From Pseudomonas sp. F(2018) (GTDB lineage: Bacteria > Pseudomonadota > Gammaproteobacteria > Pseudomonadales > Pseudomonadaceae): DNA of 64,000 bases. The stretch lies in contig NZ_SCOM01000004.1 in NCBI RefSeq assembly GCF_005508865.1, positions 310,001 to 374,000 of the forward strand, given 5' to 3'. Of this stretch, positions 24,338 to 32,880 are shown piece by piece. The position numbers and the translations under genes are program-made. Positions within the stretch are counted from its first letter, which is position 1; every line of letters starts with the position of its first letter. The notes under the pieces are model-generated. The model did not search any database. It was not told where the DNA came from and saw only the letters and a program-made list of their open reading frames with translations.

Positions 24338-27040
24338 TCAGATACTGATCGAGCCGAGGTTGACGGTCTCGCCGTTGGCCTGCGACAGCTGCTGGACGAT
24401 GGCGTCCTGCAGGCGTGCGCACAGCTCCGGGTCGGACAACGGCTGGTTGTGCGCGTCGGTGATGAAGAACACGTCCTCCACGCGCTCGCCGAGGGTGGCG
24501 ATCTTGGCGTTCTGCAGCGACAGGTCGAAGTCGAGGAAGATCTTGCCGATCCGCGCCAGCAGGCCGGGGCGGTCCGGCGCGGTGATCTCCAGCACGGTGA
24601 CCGGGCGCTGGGCGTCGTTATGGATGGTCACCTGCGGGGCGAAGGCGAAGTGCTTGAGCTGGCGCGGCACCCGCCGCTGGATGATGTTCGGGTAGTCGTC
24701 CGGATTCTTCAGCGCTTCCACCAGGCCGTCGCGGATCTCCTTGATGCGCGCCGGGTTTTCGCCGATACGGCCTCCGTCGGCGTCCAGGACGATGTAGGTG
24801 TCGAGGGTGAACTGGCTGGTGGAGGTGATCACCCGGGCGTCATGGATGTTCAGGTTGAGCTGGTCCATGGCGGCCACGGTCACGGCGAAGAAGTCGTGCT
24901 GGTCCGGGGCGTAGATGAAGATCTGGGTAGCGCCCTCGAACTCGCGCTGGGCGGTTTCCTTGATCAGCACCAGGGGGTTCTTGCCGGCCGGGTGCTGGAG
25001 GATCGCCTCGGTGTGCCAGGCCACGTCGGCCGCGGCATGGCGCAGGAAATAGTCGTCGCCGAGCTGGCTCCATAGCTGCTCGGCGTCGTCCTGGTCGGTG
25101 CCGTTGCGCACCAGGATGTCGATGGCCGAGGTCTGGGTCTGGCGAATCTGCTCTTCGCGATCCAGCGGGTTCTCCAGGCCGCGGCGCAGGGCGCGCTTGG
25201 TCTCGGTATAGAGCTGACGCAGCAGGCTGGCACGCCAGGAGTTCCACAGGCTGGGGTTGGTGGCGTTGATGTCGGCCACGGTCAGCACGTAGAGGTAGTC
25301 CAGGCGGGTCTGGTCGCCGACCAGTTGGGCGAAGTCGAAGATCACCTGCGGGTCGGACAGGTCCTTGCGCTGGGCGGTGGTCGACATCACCAGGTGGTTC
25401 TGCACCAGCCAGACAATCAGGCGGCTATCCCACAGCGGCAGCTGATGGCGCGCGCAGAAGGCTTCGGCGTCCACCGCGCCGAGCTCGGAGTGGTCGCCGC
25501 CGCGGCCCTTGCCGATGTCGTGGTAGAGGCCGGCGAGGTAGATCAGCTCGGGCTTGGGCAGCTTGTCGATAACCTTGCTGGCCAGCGGGAACTTCTCCGC
25601 CAGCTCCGGCCACTTCAGCTTGCGCAGGTGCTTGATCAGGTTGAGCGTGTGGGCGTCCACGGTATAGATGTGGAACAGGTCGTGCTGCATCTGCCCGACT
25701 ATGTGGCCGAACTCCGGCAGGTAGCGGCCGAGGATGCCGTAGCGGTTCATCCGCCGCAGGTTGCGGTGGATGCCCTGGGGCGACTTGAACAGCTCGATGA
25801 ACAGGCTGGTGTTGCGGATGTCGCGACGGAATTCGTCGTCGATCAGGCCGCGGCTGTCGCGCAGCAGGCGGATGGTGTCGGCGCGCACGCCCTTGATCTC
25901 GGGGTGCTGGGCCATCAGCACGAAGACTTCGAGGATGGCGAACGGAGTGCGCCTGAACACGCCGGGGCTGGTCACCTCGATATAGCCATCGCGCACCTGG
26001 AAACGGCTGTTCAGCGGCTGCGCCTGACCGCGCTCGCCCTCGCGCAGCAGCACGTCCTCGAAGTGCTGGTTGATCAGCTCGGACAGTTCGGCGACGCCCA
26101 TCACCACCCGGTAGTACTTCTGCATGAAGCGCTCGACGGCAAGCTTGCCATCGCCGTCCTCGAAGCCGAGCAGGCCGGCGATCTTGCGCTGGTGGTCGAA
26201 CAGCAGGCGGTCCTCGGCGCGGCCGGCCAGCATATGCAGGGCGTAGCGCACCTTCCACAGGAACTCCTGGGCCGAGGCCAGCATGCTGTACTCGCTGTCG
26301 ACCAGGAAACCCTCTTGCACCAGGGAGTGCAGATTCAGGCTGCCGAACTGGCGGCGGGCGACCCAGAGGATGGTCTGGATATCGCGCAGGCCGCCGGGCG
26401 AGCCCTTCACATTGGGTTCGAGGTTGTATTCAGTGTCGTTGTACTTGGCGTGGCGCGCCTTGGCTTCCTTGCGCTTGGCCAGGAAGAAGTGCTTGCTCGG
26501 CCACATCTGCTCGGTGCTGGTGACCTGCTGCATGCGCTGGCGCAGGCGTTCGGGGCCGGCGATGGTGCGGCTTTCCATCAGGTTGGTGACCACCGTCAGG
26601 TCGGCGCGGGCCTCCTCGGCGCATTCGTCGACGCTGCGCACGCTCTGGCCGACTTCCAGGCCGATGTCCCAGAGCAGGGTGAGGAAGCCCTCGATGGCGT
26701 CGCGGAAGATCTCGTGGTCGGCGCTGTCGAGCAGGATCAGCAGGTCGATGTCGGAGTTGGGGTGCAGCTCGCCGCGGCCGTAGCCACCGACGGCCAGCAG
26801 GGCGATGTCGGCGTCTTCGCTCCAGGCGAAGCGCTTCCAGGCTTCCTGCAGGATCTGGTCGACGAACCAGGCGCGGTCCTCGACCAGGCGGCGAATGTCG
26901 CGGCCCTCGCGGAAGCGCCCGTCGAGCACCTCGCGAGCCTGCTTGATGGCCTTCTTGAAGGCCGCGATGGGACTGGACTTGAGCGCCAGTTCCGCCTGGA
27001 ACTGGCCGCGGTCAAACAACTCCGGGTCCATCTGCGGCAT
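24338..27040 (-). CDS. glnD: Bifunctional [protein-PII] uridylyltransferase/uridylyl-removing enzyme GlnD
   Basis: 900 residues, full length. The nucleotidyltransferase domain carries GGYGRGELHPNSDIDLL at 85-101. A GlnE-type linker follows, then an HD phosphohydrolase domain with YHDIGKGRGGDHSE near 503-516. Two C-terminal ACT domains cover ~700-900 (VTVAAMDQLNLNIHDARV and LEITAPDRPGLLARIG). It uridylylates PII proteins when glutamine is low and removes UMP when glutamine is high, controlling nitrogen assimilation. The start MPQMDPELFDRG matches pseudomonad homologues. It lies 31 bases after map and 48 before dapC. Confidence 0.97.
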   Translation of the reverse strand: MPQMDPELFDRGQFQAELALKSSPIAAFKKAIKQAREVLDGRFREGRDIRRLVEDRAWFVDQILQEAWKRFAWSEDADIALLAVGGYGRGELHPNSDIDLLILLDSADHEIFRDAIEGFLTLLWDIGLEVGQSVRSVDECAEEARADLTVVTNLMESRTIAGPERLRQRMQQVTSTEQMWPSKHFFLAKRKEAKARHAKYNDTEYNLEPNVKGSPGGLRDIQTILWVARRQFGSLNLHSLVQEGFLVDSEYSMLASAQEFLWKVRYALHMLAGRAEDRLLFDHQRKIAGLLGFEDGDGKLAVERFMQKYYRVVMGVAELSELINQHFEDVLLREGERGQAQPLNSRFQVRDGYIEVTSPGVFRRTPFAILEVFVLMAQHPEIKGVRADTIRLLRDSRGLIDDEFRRDIRNTSLFIELFKSPQGIHRNLRRMNRYGILGRYLPEFGHIVGQMQHDLFHIYTVDAHTLNLIKHLRKLKWPELAEKFPLASKVIDKLPKPELIYLAGLYHDIGKGRGGDHSELGAVDAEAFCARHQLPLWDSRLIVWLVQNHLVMSTTAQRKDLSDPQVIFDFAQLVGDQTRLDYLYVLTVADINATNPSLWNSWRASLLRQLYTETKRALRRGLENPLDREEQIRQTQTSAIDILVRNGTDQDDAEQLWSQLGDDYFLRHAAADVAWHTEAILQHPAGKNPLVLIKETAQREFEGATQIFIYAPDQHDFFAVTVAAMDQLNLNIHDARVITSTSQFTLDTYIVLDADGGRIGENPARIKEIRDGLVEALKNPDDYPNIIQRRVPRQLKHFAFAPQVTIHNDAQRPVTVLEITAPDRPGLLARIGKIFLDFDLSLQNAKIATLGERVEDVFFITDAHNQPLSDPELCARLQDAIVQQLSQANGETVNLGSISI

Positions 27041-27071
27041 GCGTGCCTACCTTCTATCTATATGTATGGGC

Positions 27072-27872
27072 TCAGGCCGAGGTGCGCGGCAGGGTGTCGT
27101 CGCTGCGCAGGGTGAGGATCTCGTAGCCGTCGGCGGTGACCAGCACGGTGTGTTCCCACTGGGCGGAGAGCTTGCGATCCTTGGTGATGGCGGTCCAGCC
27201 GTCGCCGAGCAGGCGGGTTTCCGGGCGGCCCTGGTTGATCATCGGTTCGATGGTGAAGGTCATGCCTTCCCGGAGCTCCATGCCGGTGCCGGCGCGGCCA
27301 TAGTGCAGGACCTGCGGCTCCTCGTGGAACACCGCGCCGATGCCATGACCGCAGTACTCACGCACCACGGAGAAGCCCTGCTTCTCGGCGTGCTTCTGGA
27401 TCACTTCGCCGATGTCGCCCAGGCGTGCGCCCGGCTTGACCAGCTGGATGCCCTTGTACATGCATTCCTGGGTGACCTGCGCCAGGCGCTGGGCCCACTC
27501 CGGCACCTTGCCGACCATGAACATCTTGCTGGTGTCGCCGTGGTAGCCGTCCTTGATCACGGTGACGTCGATGTTCAGCACATCGCCATCCTTGAGCGGC
27601 TTGTCGTTGGGAATGCCGTGGCAGACCACGTGGTTGATCGAGGTGCAGACCGACTTGGGGAAGCCCGGGCGGCCCGGAGCGGCGCCGTAGTTGAGCGGGG
27701 CGGGAATGGCCTTCTGCACGTTGACGATATAGTCGTGGCAGATGCGGTCGATTTCCTCGGTAGTGACGCCGGGTTTGACGTGTTCGCCGATCATCTCCAG
27801 CACTTCGGCGGCCAGGCGGCCGGCCACGCGCATCTTTTCGATTTCGGCAGGAGTCTTGATGGTGACGGTCAT
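27072..27872 (-). CDS. map: Methionine aminopeptidase type I
   Basis: 266 residues. The dinuclear metal ligands of type I enzymes are all present: D102, D113, H176, E209 and E240, with the substrate-binding His85 in VCHGIP. It removes the initiator methionine from nascent proteins. It is first in the map–glnD–dapC unit and is divergent from rpsB, the conserved proteobacterial arrangement. The 261 bases between map and rpsB hold the promoters and the rpsB leader. Confidence 0.97.
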   Translation of the reverse strand: MTVTIKTPAEIEKMRVAGRLAAEVLEMIGEHVKPGVTTEEIDRICHDYIVNVQKAIPAPLNYGAAPGRPGFPKSVCTSINHVVCHGIPNDKPLKDGDVLNIDVTVIKDGYHGDTSKMFMVGKVPEWAQRLAQVTQECMYKGIQLVKPGARLGDIGEVIQKHAEKQGFSVVREYCGHGIGAVFHEEPQVLHYGRAGTGMELREGMTFTIEPMINQGRPETRLLGDGWTAITKDRKLSAQWEHTVLVTADGYEILTLRSDDTLPRTSA

Positions 27873-27996
27873 GCGGTCTCTCTCGGCGCCGGCGGCGCTA
27901 GGTAAATCGGGGAAGACGGCGATTCTAGCAGAAAGCCGCCCGGCGGCGGCATGGCGCTAAAGTGGGGTTTGGCTAGCCTGTCCGGGCTTTGTGTGG

Positions 27997-28133
27997 TATA
28001 AAACGCGCCGCTTTACGGCCAGTGGGCTCGTGAAGCACTAACCCGCACACGTATCGACACGATTTCCTGGGTGCCCGCAAGGGTTGGAGATTGGGATGCG
28101 TGGAGGCCTAACCCGACTTATCAAGGAACTATC
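27997..28133 (+). promoter_or_regulatory. rpsB promoter -10 region and structured S2 leader
   Basis: A TATAAA box (27997-28002, preceded by TGTGG as in extended -10 promoters) lies ~130 bases before the rpsB ATG. The leader has blocks typical of gammaproteobacterial rpsB leaders: GGTGCCCGCAAGGGTTGGAG (28069-28088), GTGGAGGCCTAACCC and TATCAAGGAACTATC just before the ATG. In E. coli this conserved leader mediates autogenous repression by S2. The assignment here rests on sequence resemblance. Confidence 0.6.
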
Positions 28134-28874
28134 ATGTCCCAAGTCAACATGCGCGATATGCTGAAGGCCGGTGTGCACTTCGGCCACCAGACCCGTTACT
28201 GGAACCCGAAAATGGGCAAGTTCATTTTCGGCGCGCGTAACAAGATCCACATCATCAACCTCGAAAAGACCCTGCCGATGTTCAACGACGCCCTGTCGTT
28301 CGTCGAGAAGCTGGCTTCGGGTAAAAACAAGATTCTGTTCGTCGGCACCAAGCGTTCCGCTGGCAAGATCGTCGCTGAAGAAGCCGCACGTTGCGGTTCC
28401 CCGTACGTCGATCACCGCTGGCTCGGCGGCATGCTGACCAACTTCAAGACCATCCGTGCTTCGATCAAGCGCCTGCGCGAGCTGGAAACCCAGTCCCAGG
28501 ACGGCACCTTCGCCAAGCTGACCAAGAAAGAAGCCCTGATGCGCTCCCGCGACCTGGAAAAACTGGATCGCAGCCTGGGCGGCATCAAGGACATGGGTGG
28601 TCTGCCGGACGCTCTGTTCGTGATCGACGTTGACCACGAGCGCATTGCCATCACCGAAGCCAACAAGCTGGGCATTCCGGTCATCGGCATTGTCGATACC
28701 AACAGCAGCCCGGAAGGCGTTGACTACATCATCCCGGGTAACGACGACGCCATCCGCGCCATCCAGCTGTACATGGGTGCCATGGCCGACGCCGTGATCC
28801 GTGGTCGTGGCAACTCCGCTGGCGGCACCGACGAGTTCGTCGAAGAAGCTGCCTCCGAGGCCAGCGAAGGCTGA
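28134..28874 (+). CDS. rpsB: 30S ribosomal protein S2
   Basis: 246 residues from ATG 28134 with AAGGAACT just upstream. The start MSQVNMRDMLKAGVHFGHQT and the signatures TRYWNPKMGKFIFGARN and VDTNSSPEGVDYIIPGNDDA are unmistakable. S2 binds late to the head of the 30S subunit near S1. It is the first gene of the rpsB–tsf unit, with an attenuator-like terminator in the gap before tsf. Codon use is strongly biased, as expected for a very highly expressed gene. Confidence 0.99.
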   Translation: MSQVNMRDMLKAGVHFGHQTRYWNPKMGKFIFGARNKIHIINLEKTLPMFNDALSFVEKLASGKNKILFVGTKRSAGKIVAEEAARCGSPYVDHRWLGGMLTNFKTIRASIKRLRELETQSQDGTFAKLTKKEALMRSRDLEKLDRSLGGIKDMGGLPDALFVIDVDHERIAITEANKLGIPVIGIVDTNSSPEGVDYIIPGNDDAIRAIQLYMGAMADAVIRGRGNSAGGTDEFVEEAASEASEG

Positions 28875-28903
28875 TAACGGGATAAAGCATCCCGTTGCGC
28901 GAG

Positions 28904-28927
28904 AAGGGGGCTAGGCCCCCTTTTTGC
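28904..28927 (+). terminator. Intergenic terminator/attenuator between rpsB and tsf
   Basis: GGGGGC-TAG-GCCCCC followed by TTTTTGCC, 30 bases after the rpsB stop and ~70 before tsf. As tsf has no clear promoter of its own, partial read-through is expected. Confidence 0.8.
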
Positions 28928-28997
28928 CACTTACGAATTTTGTGCCCGGCGTGGCCGGGTTGAATGGTTGAAACACCACTTCAAGAGGATTAGGAAC

Positions 28998-29861
28998 ATG
29001 GCAGAAATCACTGCAGCCCTGGTTAAAGAACTGCGCGAGCGTACCGGCCAAGGCATGATGGAGTGCAAGAAGGCTCTGGTTGCCGCTGAAGGCGACATCG
29101 AGAAGGCCATCGACGACATGCGCGCCTCCGGTGCCATCAAGGCCGCCAAGAAGGCCGGTAACGTCGCTGCCGAAGGCGCCATCGCTGCTCGTGTCGAAGG
29201 TGGTCGTGGCCTGCTGATCGAAGTCAACTCGCAGACCGACTTCCTGGCCCTGCAGGACGACTTCAAGGCCTTCGTCAAAGAAAGCCTGGACGAAGCCTTC
29301 GCTCAGAAGCTGACCGACGCCGCTCCGCTGATCGCTTCCCGCGAATCCGCTCGTGAGGCCCTGGTTGCCAAGTGCGGCGAGAACGTCAACATCCGTCGTC
29401 TGGCTGCCGTTGAGGGCGATGTCGTGGGTTCCTACCTGCACGGCCACCGCATCGGTGTTCTGGTTGTCCTGAAAGGCGGCAACGAAGAACTGGCCAAGCA
29501 CGTTGCCATGCACGTCGCTGCTTCCAACCCTGCCGTTCTGAGCCCGTCGGATGTTTCCGAAGAGCTGATCGCCAAGGAAAAGGAAATCTTCCTGCAGCTG
29601 AACGCCGAGAAGATCGCCGGCAAGCCGGAGAACATCGTCGAGAACATGGTCAAGGGCCGTATCGCCAAGTTCCTGGCCGAAGCCAGCCTGGTCGAGCAAG
29701 CCTTCGTCATGGATCCGGAAGTCAAGGTCGGTGACCTGGTCAAGAAAGCCGGCGCCGAAATCGTCTCCTTCACCCGCTTCGAAGTGGGCGAGGGCATCGA
29801 GAAGGTCGAGGCTGACTTCGCTGCCGAAGTTGCTGCTCAGGTAGCCGCTGCCAAGCAGTAA
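28998..29861 (+). CDS. tsf: Elongation factor Ts
   Basis: 287 residues from ATG 28998 (AGAGGATTAGGAAC upstream). The N-terminal UBA-like domain has LVKELRERTGQGMMECKKAL, and the EF-Tu-binding core carries the TDFLA motif in VNSQTDFLALQ. EF-Ts exchanges GDP for GTP on EF-Tu during elongation. It is downstream of rpsB beyond an attenuator and is closed by its own strong terminator at 29886. Confidence 0.99.
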   Translation: MAEITAALVKELRERTGQGMMECKKALVAAEGDIEKAIDDMRASGAIKAAKKAGNVAAEGAIAARVEGGRGLLIEVNSQTDFLALQDDFKAFVKESLDEAFAQKLTDAAPLIASRESAREALVAKCGENVNIRRLAAVEGDVVGSYLHGHRIGVLVVLKGGNEELAKHVAMHVAASNPAVLSPSDVSEELIAKEKEIFLQLNAEKIAGKPENIVENMVKGRIAKFLAEASLVEQAFVMDPEVKVGDLVKKAGAEIVSFTRFEVGEGIEKVEADFAAEVAAQVAAAKQ

Positions 29862-29885
29862 GACGGTTTCGCACTGTTGAACAGA

Positions 29886-29918
29886 AGAGGCTGCCCGCTC
29901 ACGCGTGCAGCCTCTTTT
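29886..29918 (+). terminator. Rho-independent terminator of tsf
   Basis: A 9-bp stem AGAGGCTGC/GCAGCCTCT, 12-base loop, then TTTTG. pyrH therefore probably has its own promoter in the ~95 bases that follow. Confidence 0.85.
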
Positions 29919-30013
29919 GCAAAGCGCGGGGGCATCCCGCACGAATTCACCGGGCAGCAGTCTGACTGCCGGGTAAGATAAGTAGCCAAACAACGCCGCA
30001 GGAGAGACTCGCA

Positions 30014-30757
30014 ATGGCTCAGCAGGTGAGTGGTCGTCAACCTCGCTATAAACGCATTCTGCTCAAACTAAGCGGCGAAGCCCTGGTGGGTTCGGAAGAG
30101 TTCGGTATCGACCCCAAGGTGCTGGACCGCATGGCGCTGGAAGTCGGCCAACTGGTCGGTATCGGCGTACAGGTCGGTCTGGTGATCGGCGGCGGCAACC
30201 TGTTCCGCGGTGCGGCCCTCTCCGCCGCCGGCATGGATCGCGTCACTGGCGACCACATGGGCATGCTGGCCACCGTGATGAACGCCCTGGCCATGCGCGA
30301 CGCCCTGGAGCGCTCGAATATCCCGGCGCTGGTGATGTCGGCCATCTCCATGGTCGGCGTGACCGATCACTACGATCGCCGTAAGGCCATGCGCCACCTG
30401 GGCACCGGTGAAGTGGTGATCTTCGCCGCCGGCACCGGCAACCCGTTCTTCACCACCGACTCGGCGGCCTGCCTGCGCGCCATCGAGATCGATGCCGACC
30501 TGGTGCTGAAAGCCACCAAGGTCGATGGCGTGTACACTGCCGATCCTTTCAAGGACCCCAATGCGGAGAAGTTCGAGCGCCTGACCTATGACGAGGTGCT
30601 CGACCGCAAGCTCGGCGTGATGGACCTGACGGCCATCTGCCTGGTGCGCGATCACAAGATGCCGCTGCGGGTCTTCAATATGAACAAGCCTGGCGCCCTG
30701 CTGAACATCGTGGTGGGTGGCGCCGAAGGAACCCTGATCGAGGAGGATGCACAATGA
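30014..30757 (+). CDS. pyrH: Uridylate kinase (UMP kinase)
   Basis: 247 residues of the amino-acid-kinase fold, with KRILLKLSGEAL at the start, the GGGN loop in VIGGGNLFRG and the DAD/KATKVDGVYTADP nucleotide site. It phosphorylates UMP to UDP as a hexamer regulated by GTP and UTP. It overlaps frr by 4 bases, so the two are translationally coupled. It begins the run pyrH–frr–uppS–cdsA–dxr–rseP, whose genes overlap or are separated by under 20 bases. Confidence 0.98.
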   Translation: MAQQVSGRQPRYKRILLKLSGEALVGSEEFGIDPKVLDRMALEVGQLVGIGVQVGLVIGGGNLFRGAALSAAGMDRVTGDHMGMLATVMNALAMRDALERSNIPALVMSAISMVGVTDHYDRRKAMRHLGTGEVVIFAAGTGNPFFTTDSAACLRAIEIDADLVLKATKVDGVYTADPFKDPNAEKFERLTYDEVLDRKLGVMDLTAICLVRDHKMPLRVFNMNKPGALLNIVVGGAEGTLIEEDAQ

Positions 30758-31311
30758 TCAACGAGATCAAGAAAGACGCCCAAGAGCGCATGGTCAAGTC
30801 CCTGGAGTCGCTGGGGCGCAACCTGGCCTCCATTCGTACCGGTCGCGCGCATCCCAGCATTCTGGACAGCGTCAAGGTCCCGGCCTACGGCAGCGACATG
30901 CCACTGAACCAGGTTGCTGCGATCAGCGTGGAAGATGCCCGTACCCTGAAGATCGTCGCTCACGACAAGACCCTCAGCGCTGCAATCGAGAAGGCCATCA
31001 TGACCTCCGATCTCGGCCTGAACCCGAGCAGCGCCGGCACCACCATTCGTGTGCCGATGCCCGCCCTGACCGAGGAGACCCGCAAGGGCTACACCAAGCA
31101 GGCGCGCGGCGTTGCCGAAGATGCCAAGGTGGCCGTGCGCAACGTGCGCCGCGATGCCCTGGCCGAGCTGAAGAAGCTGTCTAAGGACAAGGAAATCAGT
31201 GAAGACGAAGAGCGTCGCGCCGCCGACGAAGTGCAGAAGCTCACCGACAAGTTCGTTGCCGAGGTCGACAAGGCCCTGGAAGCCAAAGAAGCCGACCTGA
31301 TGGCGGTGTGA
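30754..31311 (+). CDS. frr: Ribosome recycling factor
   Basis: 185 residues, normal length. The family start MINEIKKDAQERMVKSLESL, the RTGRAHPSIL motif and the C-terminal KDKEISEDEERRAADEVQKL are intact. It splits post-termination ribosomes together with EF-G. Its ATG lies inside the end of pyrH (ATGA-type overlap), and uppS starts 1 base after its stop. Confidence 0.98.
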   Translation: MINEIKKDAQERMVKSLESLGRNLASIRTGRAHPSILDSVKVPAYGSDMPLNQVAAISVEDARTLKIVAHDKTLSAAIEKAIMTSDLGLNPSSAGTTIRVPMPALTEETRKGYTKQARGVAEDAKVAVRNVRRDALAELKKLSKDKEISEDEERRAADEVQKLTDKFVAEVDKALEAKEADLMAV

Positions 31312-31312
31312 T

Positions 31313-32071
31313 GTGAGCAAGGCCAAGCAGGAAGCGCCGCCGGCGATACCGCGTCATGTCGCCATCATCATGGATGGCAACAACCGCTGGGCGAAGAAAC
31401 GCCTGTTGCCCGGCGTGGCCGGGCACAAGGCCGGCGTCGATGCGGTGCGTGCGGTCATCGAGGTGTGTGCCGAGGCCGGCGTCGAGGTGCTGACCCTGTT
31501 CGCCTTCTCCAGCGAGAACTGGCAGCGCCCGGCCGAAGAGGTCGGCGCGCTGATGGAGCTGTTCCTCGGTGCCCTGCGTCGCGAGGCGCGTAAGCTCAAG
31601 GACAATGCCATCAGCTTGCGCATCATCGGTGATCGCTCGCGCTTCCATCCGGAGCTGCAGGCGGCCATGCGCGACGCCGAGTTGCAGACCGCCGGCGAGA
31701 ACCGCTTCGTCCTGCAGATCGCCGCCAACTATGGCGGCCAGTGGGACATCGCTCAGGCTGCCCAGCGTCTCGCGCGGGAAGTCCAGGCCGGTCACCTGCA
31801 GAGCGAAGACATCACCCCCGAGCTGTTGCAGAGCTGCCTGGCCACCGGCGATCTGCCGTTGCCGGACCTGTGCATCCGCACTGGCGGCGAGCATCGCATC
31901 AGCAACTTCCTGCTCTGGCAGCTGGCCTATTCCGAGCTGTACTTCTCCGACCTGTTCTGGCCGGATTTCAAGCACGAGGCCATGCGCAAGGCGCTGGCCG
32001 ATTTCGCTACCCGCCAGCGTCGCTTCGGCAAGACCAGCGAGCAGGTGGAAGCCGAGGCTCGCCAATGCTGA
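31313..32071 (+). CDS. uppS: Undecaprenyl pyrophosphate synthase (cis-prenyltransferase)
   Basis: 252 residues from GTG 31313. The catalytic Asp is D21 in HVAIIMDGNNRWAKKR, and the LFAFSSENW and DLCIRTGGEHRISNFLLWQ motifs bind substrate. It condenses eight IPP units onto FPP to give C55-PP, the lipid carrier for peptidoglycan and O-antigen. Precursor genes dxr and ispD are in the same gene run. It starts 1 base after frr and overlaps cdsA by 7 bases. Confidence 0.97.
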   Translation: MSKAKQEAPPAIPRHVAIIMDGNNRWAKKRLLPGVAGHKAGVDAVRAVIEVCAEAGVEVLTLFAFSSENWQRPAEEVGALMELFLGALRREARKLKDNAISLRIIGDRSRFHPELQAAMRDAELQTAGENRFVLQIAANYGGQWDIAQAAQRLAREVQAGHLQSEDITPELLQSCLATGDLPLPDLCIRTGGEHRISNFLLWQLAYSELYFSDLFWPDFKHEAMRKALADFATRQRRFGKTSEQVEAEARQC

Positions 32072-32880
32072 AGCAGCGCATCATTACTGCCCTGATCCTG
32101 TTGCCCATCGCCCTGGGTGGTTTCTTCCTGCTCGATGGCTGGGCGTTCGCCCTGTTCATCGGTGCCGTCGTCACCTTGGGTGCCTGGGAGTGGGCGCGCC
32201 TGGCGGGTCTCGCAGCCCAGCCGCAGCGCGTGGCCTATGCACTGGTCGTGGCGGCATCACTCTACAGCGCATACCTGGTTCCGGCTCTGGCGCCCTGGTT
32301 GCTGGGTGCCGCGGTGCTCTGGTGGCTGCTGGCGACCCTGCTGGTGCTGAATTACCCGGATAGCAGTCGCTACTGGGGCGGCTTGCCCGGCAAGCTGCTG
32401 ATCGGCCTGCTGATCCTGCTGCCGGCCTGGCAGGGGCTGGTGCAGCTCAAGCAGTGGCCACAGGCCAACGGCCTGATCATCGCGGTGATGGTGCTGGTGT
32501 GGGGCGCCGATATCGGCGCCTATTTCGCCGGCAAGGCGTTTGGCAAGCGCAAGCTGGCGCCGCGCGTCAGTCCCGGCAAGAGCTGGGAAGGTTTCTTCGG
32601 TGGCCTGGCTGCCAGTTTGCTGATCACCCTGGCGGTAGGTCTGCAGCAGGGCTGGCAGCCCCCCGGGCTGCTGCTGGCGCTGGCGGGTGCCGCGCTGGTG
32701 GTGGCAGGGTCGGTGATCGGTGACCTGACCGAGAGCATGTTCAAGCGTCAGTCCGGGATCAAGGACAGCAGCAATCTCTTGCCCGGTCATGGCGGTGTGC
32801 TGGATCGCATCGACAGCCTGACCGCCGCCATTCCGCTGTTTGCCGTGCTGCTGTGGCTAGCGGGCTGGGGCGTGCAGTGA
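32065..32880 (+). CDS. cdsA: Phosphatidate cytidylyltransferase (CDP-diglyceride synthase)
   Basis: 271 residues from ATG 32065, inside the end of uppS. It is a polytopic membrane protein with about eight hydrophobic segments, ending in the CDS signature GSVIGDLTESMFKRQSGIKD followed by LLPGHGGVLDRIDSL. It makes CDP-diacylglycerol from phosphatidate and CTP, the precursor of all phospholipid head groups. PlsB at 1364 starts the same pathway. Its stop overlaps the GTG start of dxr by 3 bases. Confidence 0.96.
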   Translation: MLKQRIITALILLPIALGGFFLLDGWAFALFIGAVVTLGAWEWARLAGLAAQPQRVAYALVVAASLYSAYLVPALAPWLLGAAVLWWLLATLLVLNYPDSSRYWGGLPGKLLIGLLILLPAWQGLVQLKQWPQANGLIIAVMVLVWGADIGAYFAGKAFGKRKLAPRVSPGKSWEGFFGGLAASLLITLAVGLQQGWQPPGLLLALAGAALVVAGSVIGDLTESMFKRQSGIKDSSNLLPGHGGVLDRIDSLTAAIPLFAVLLWLAGWGVQ

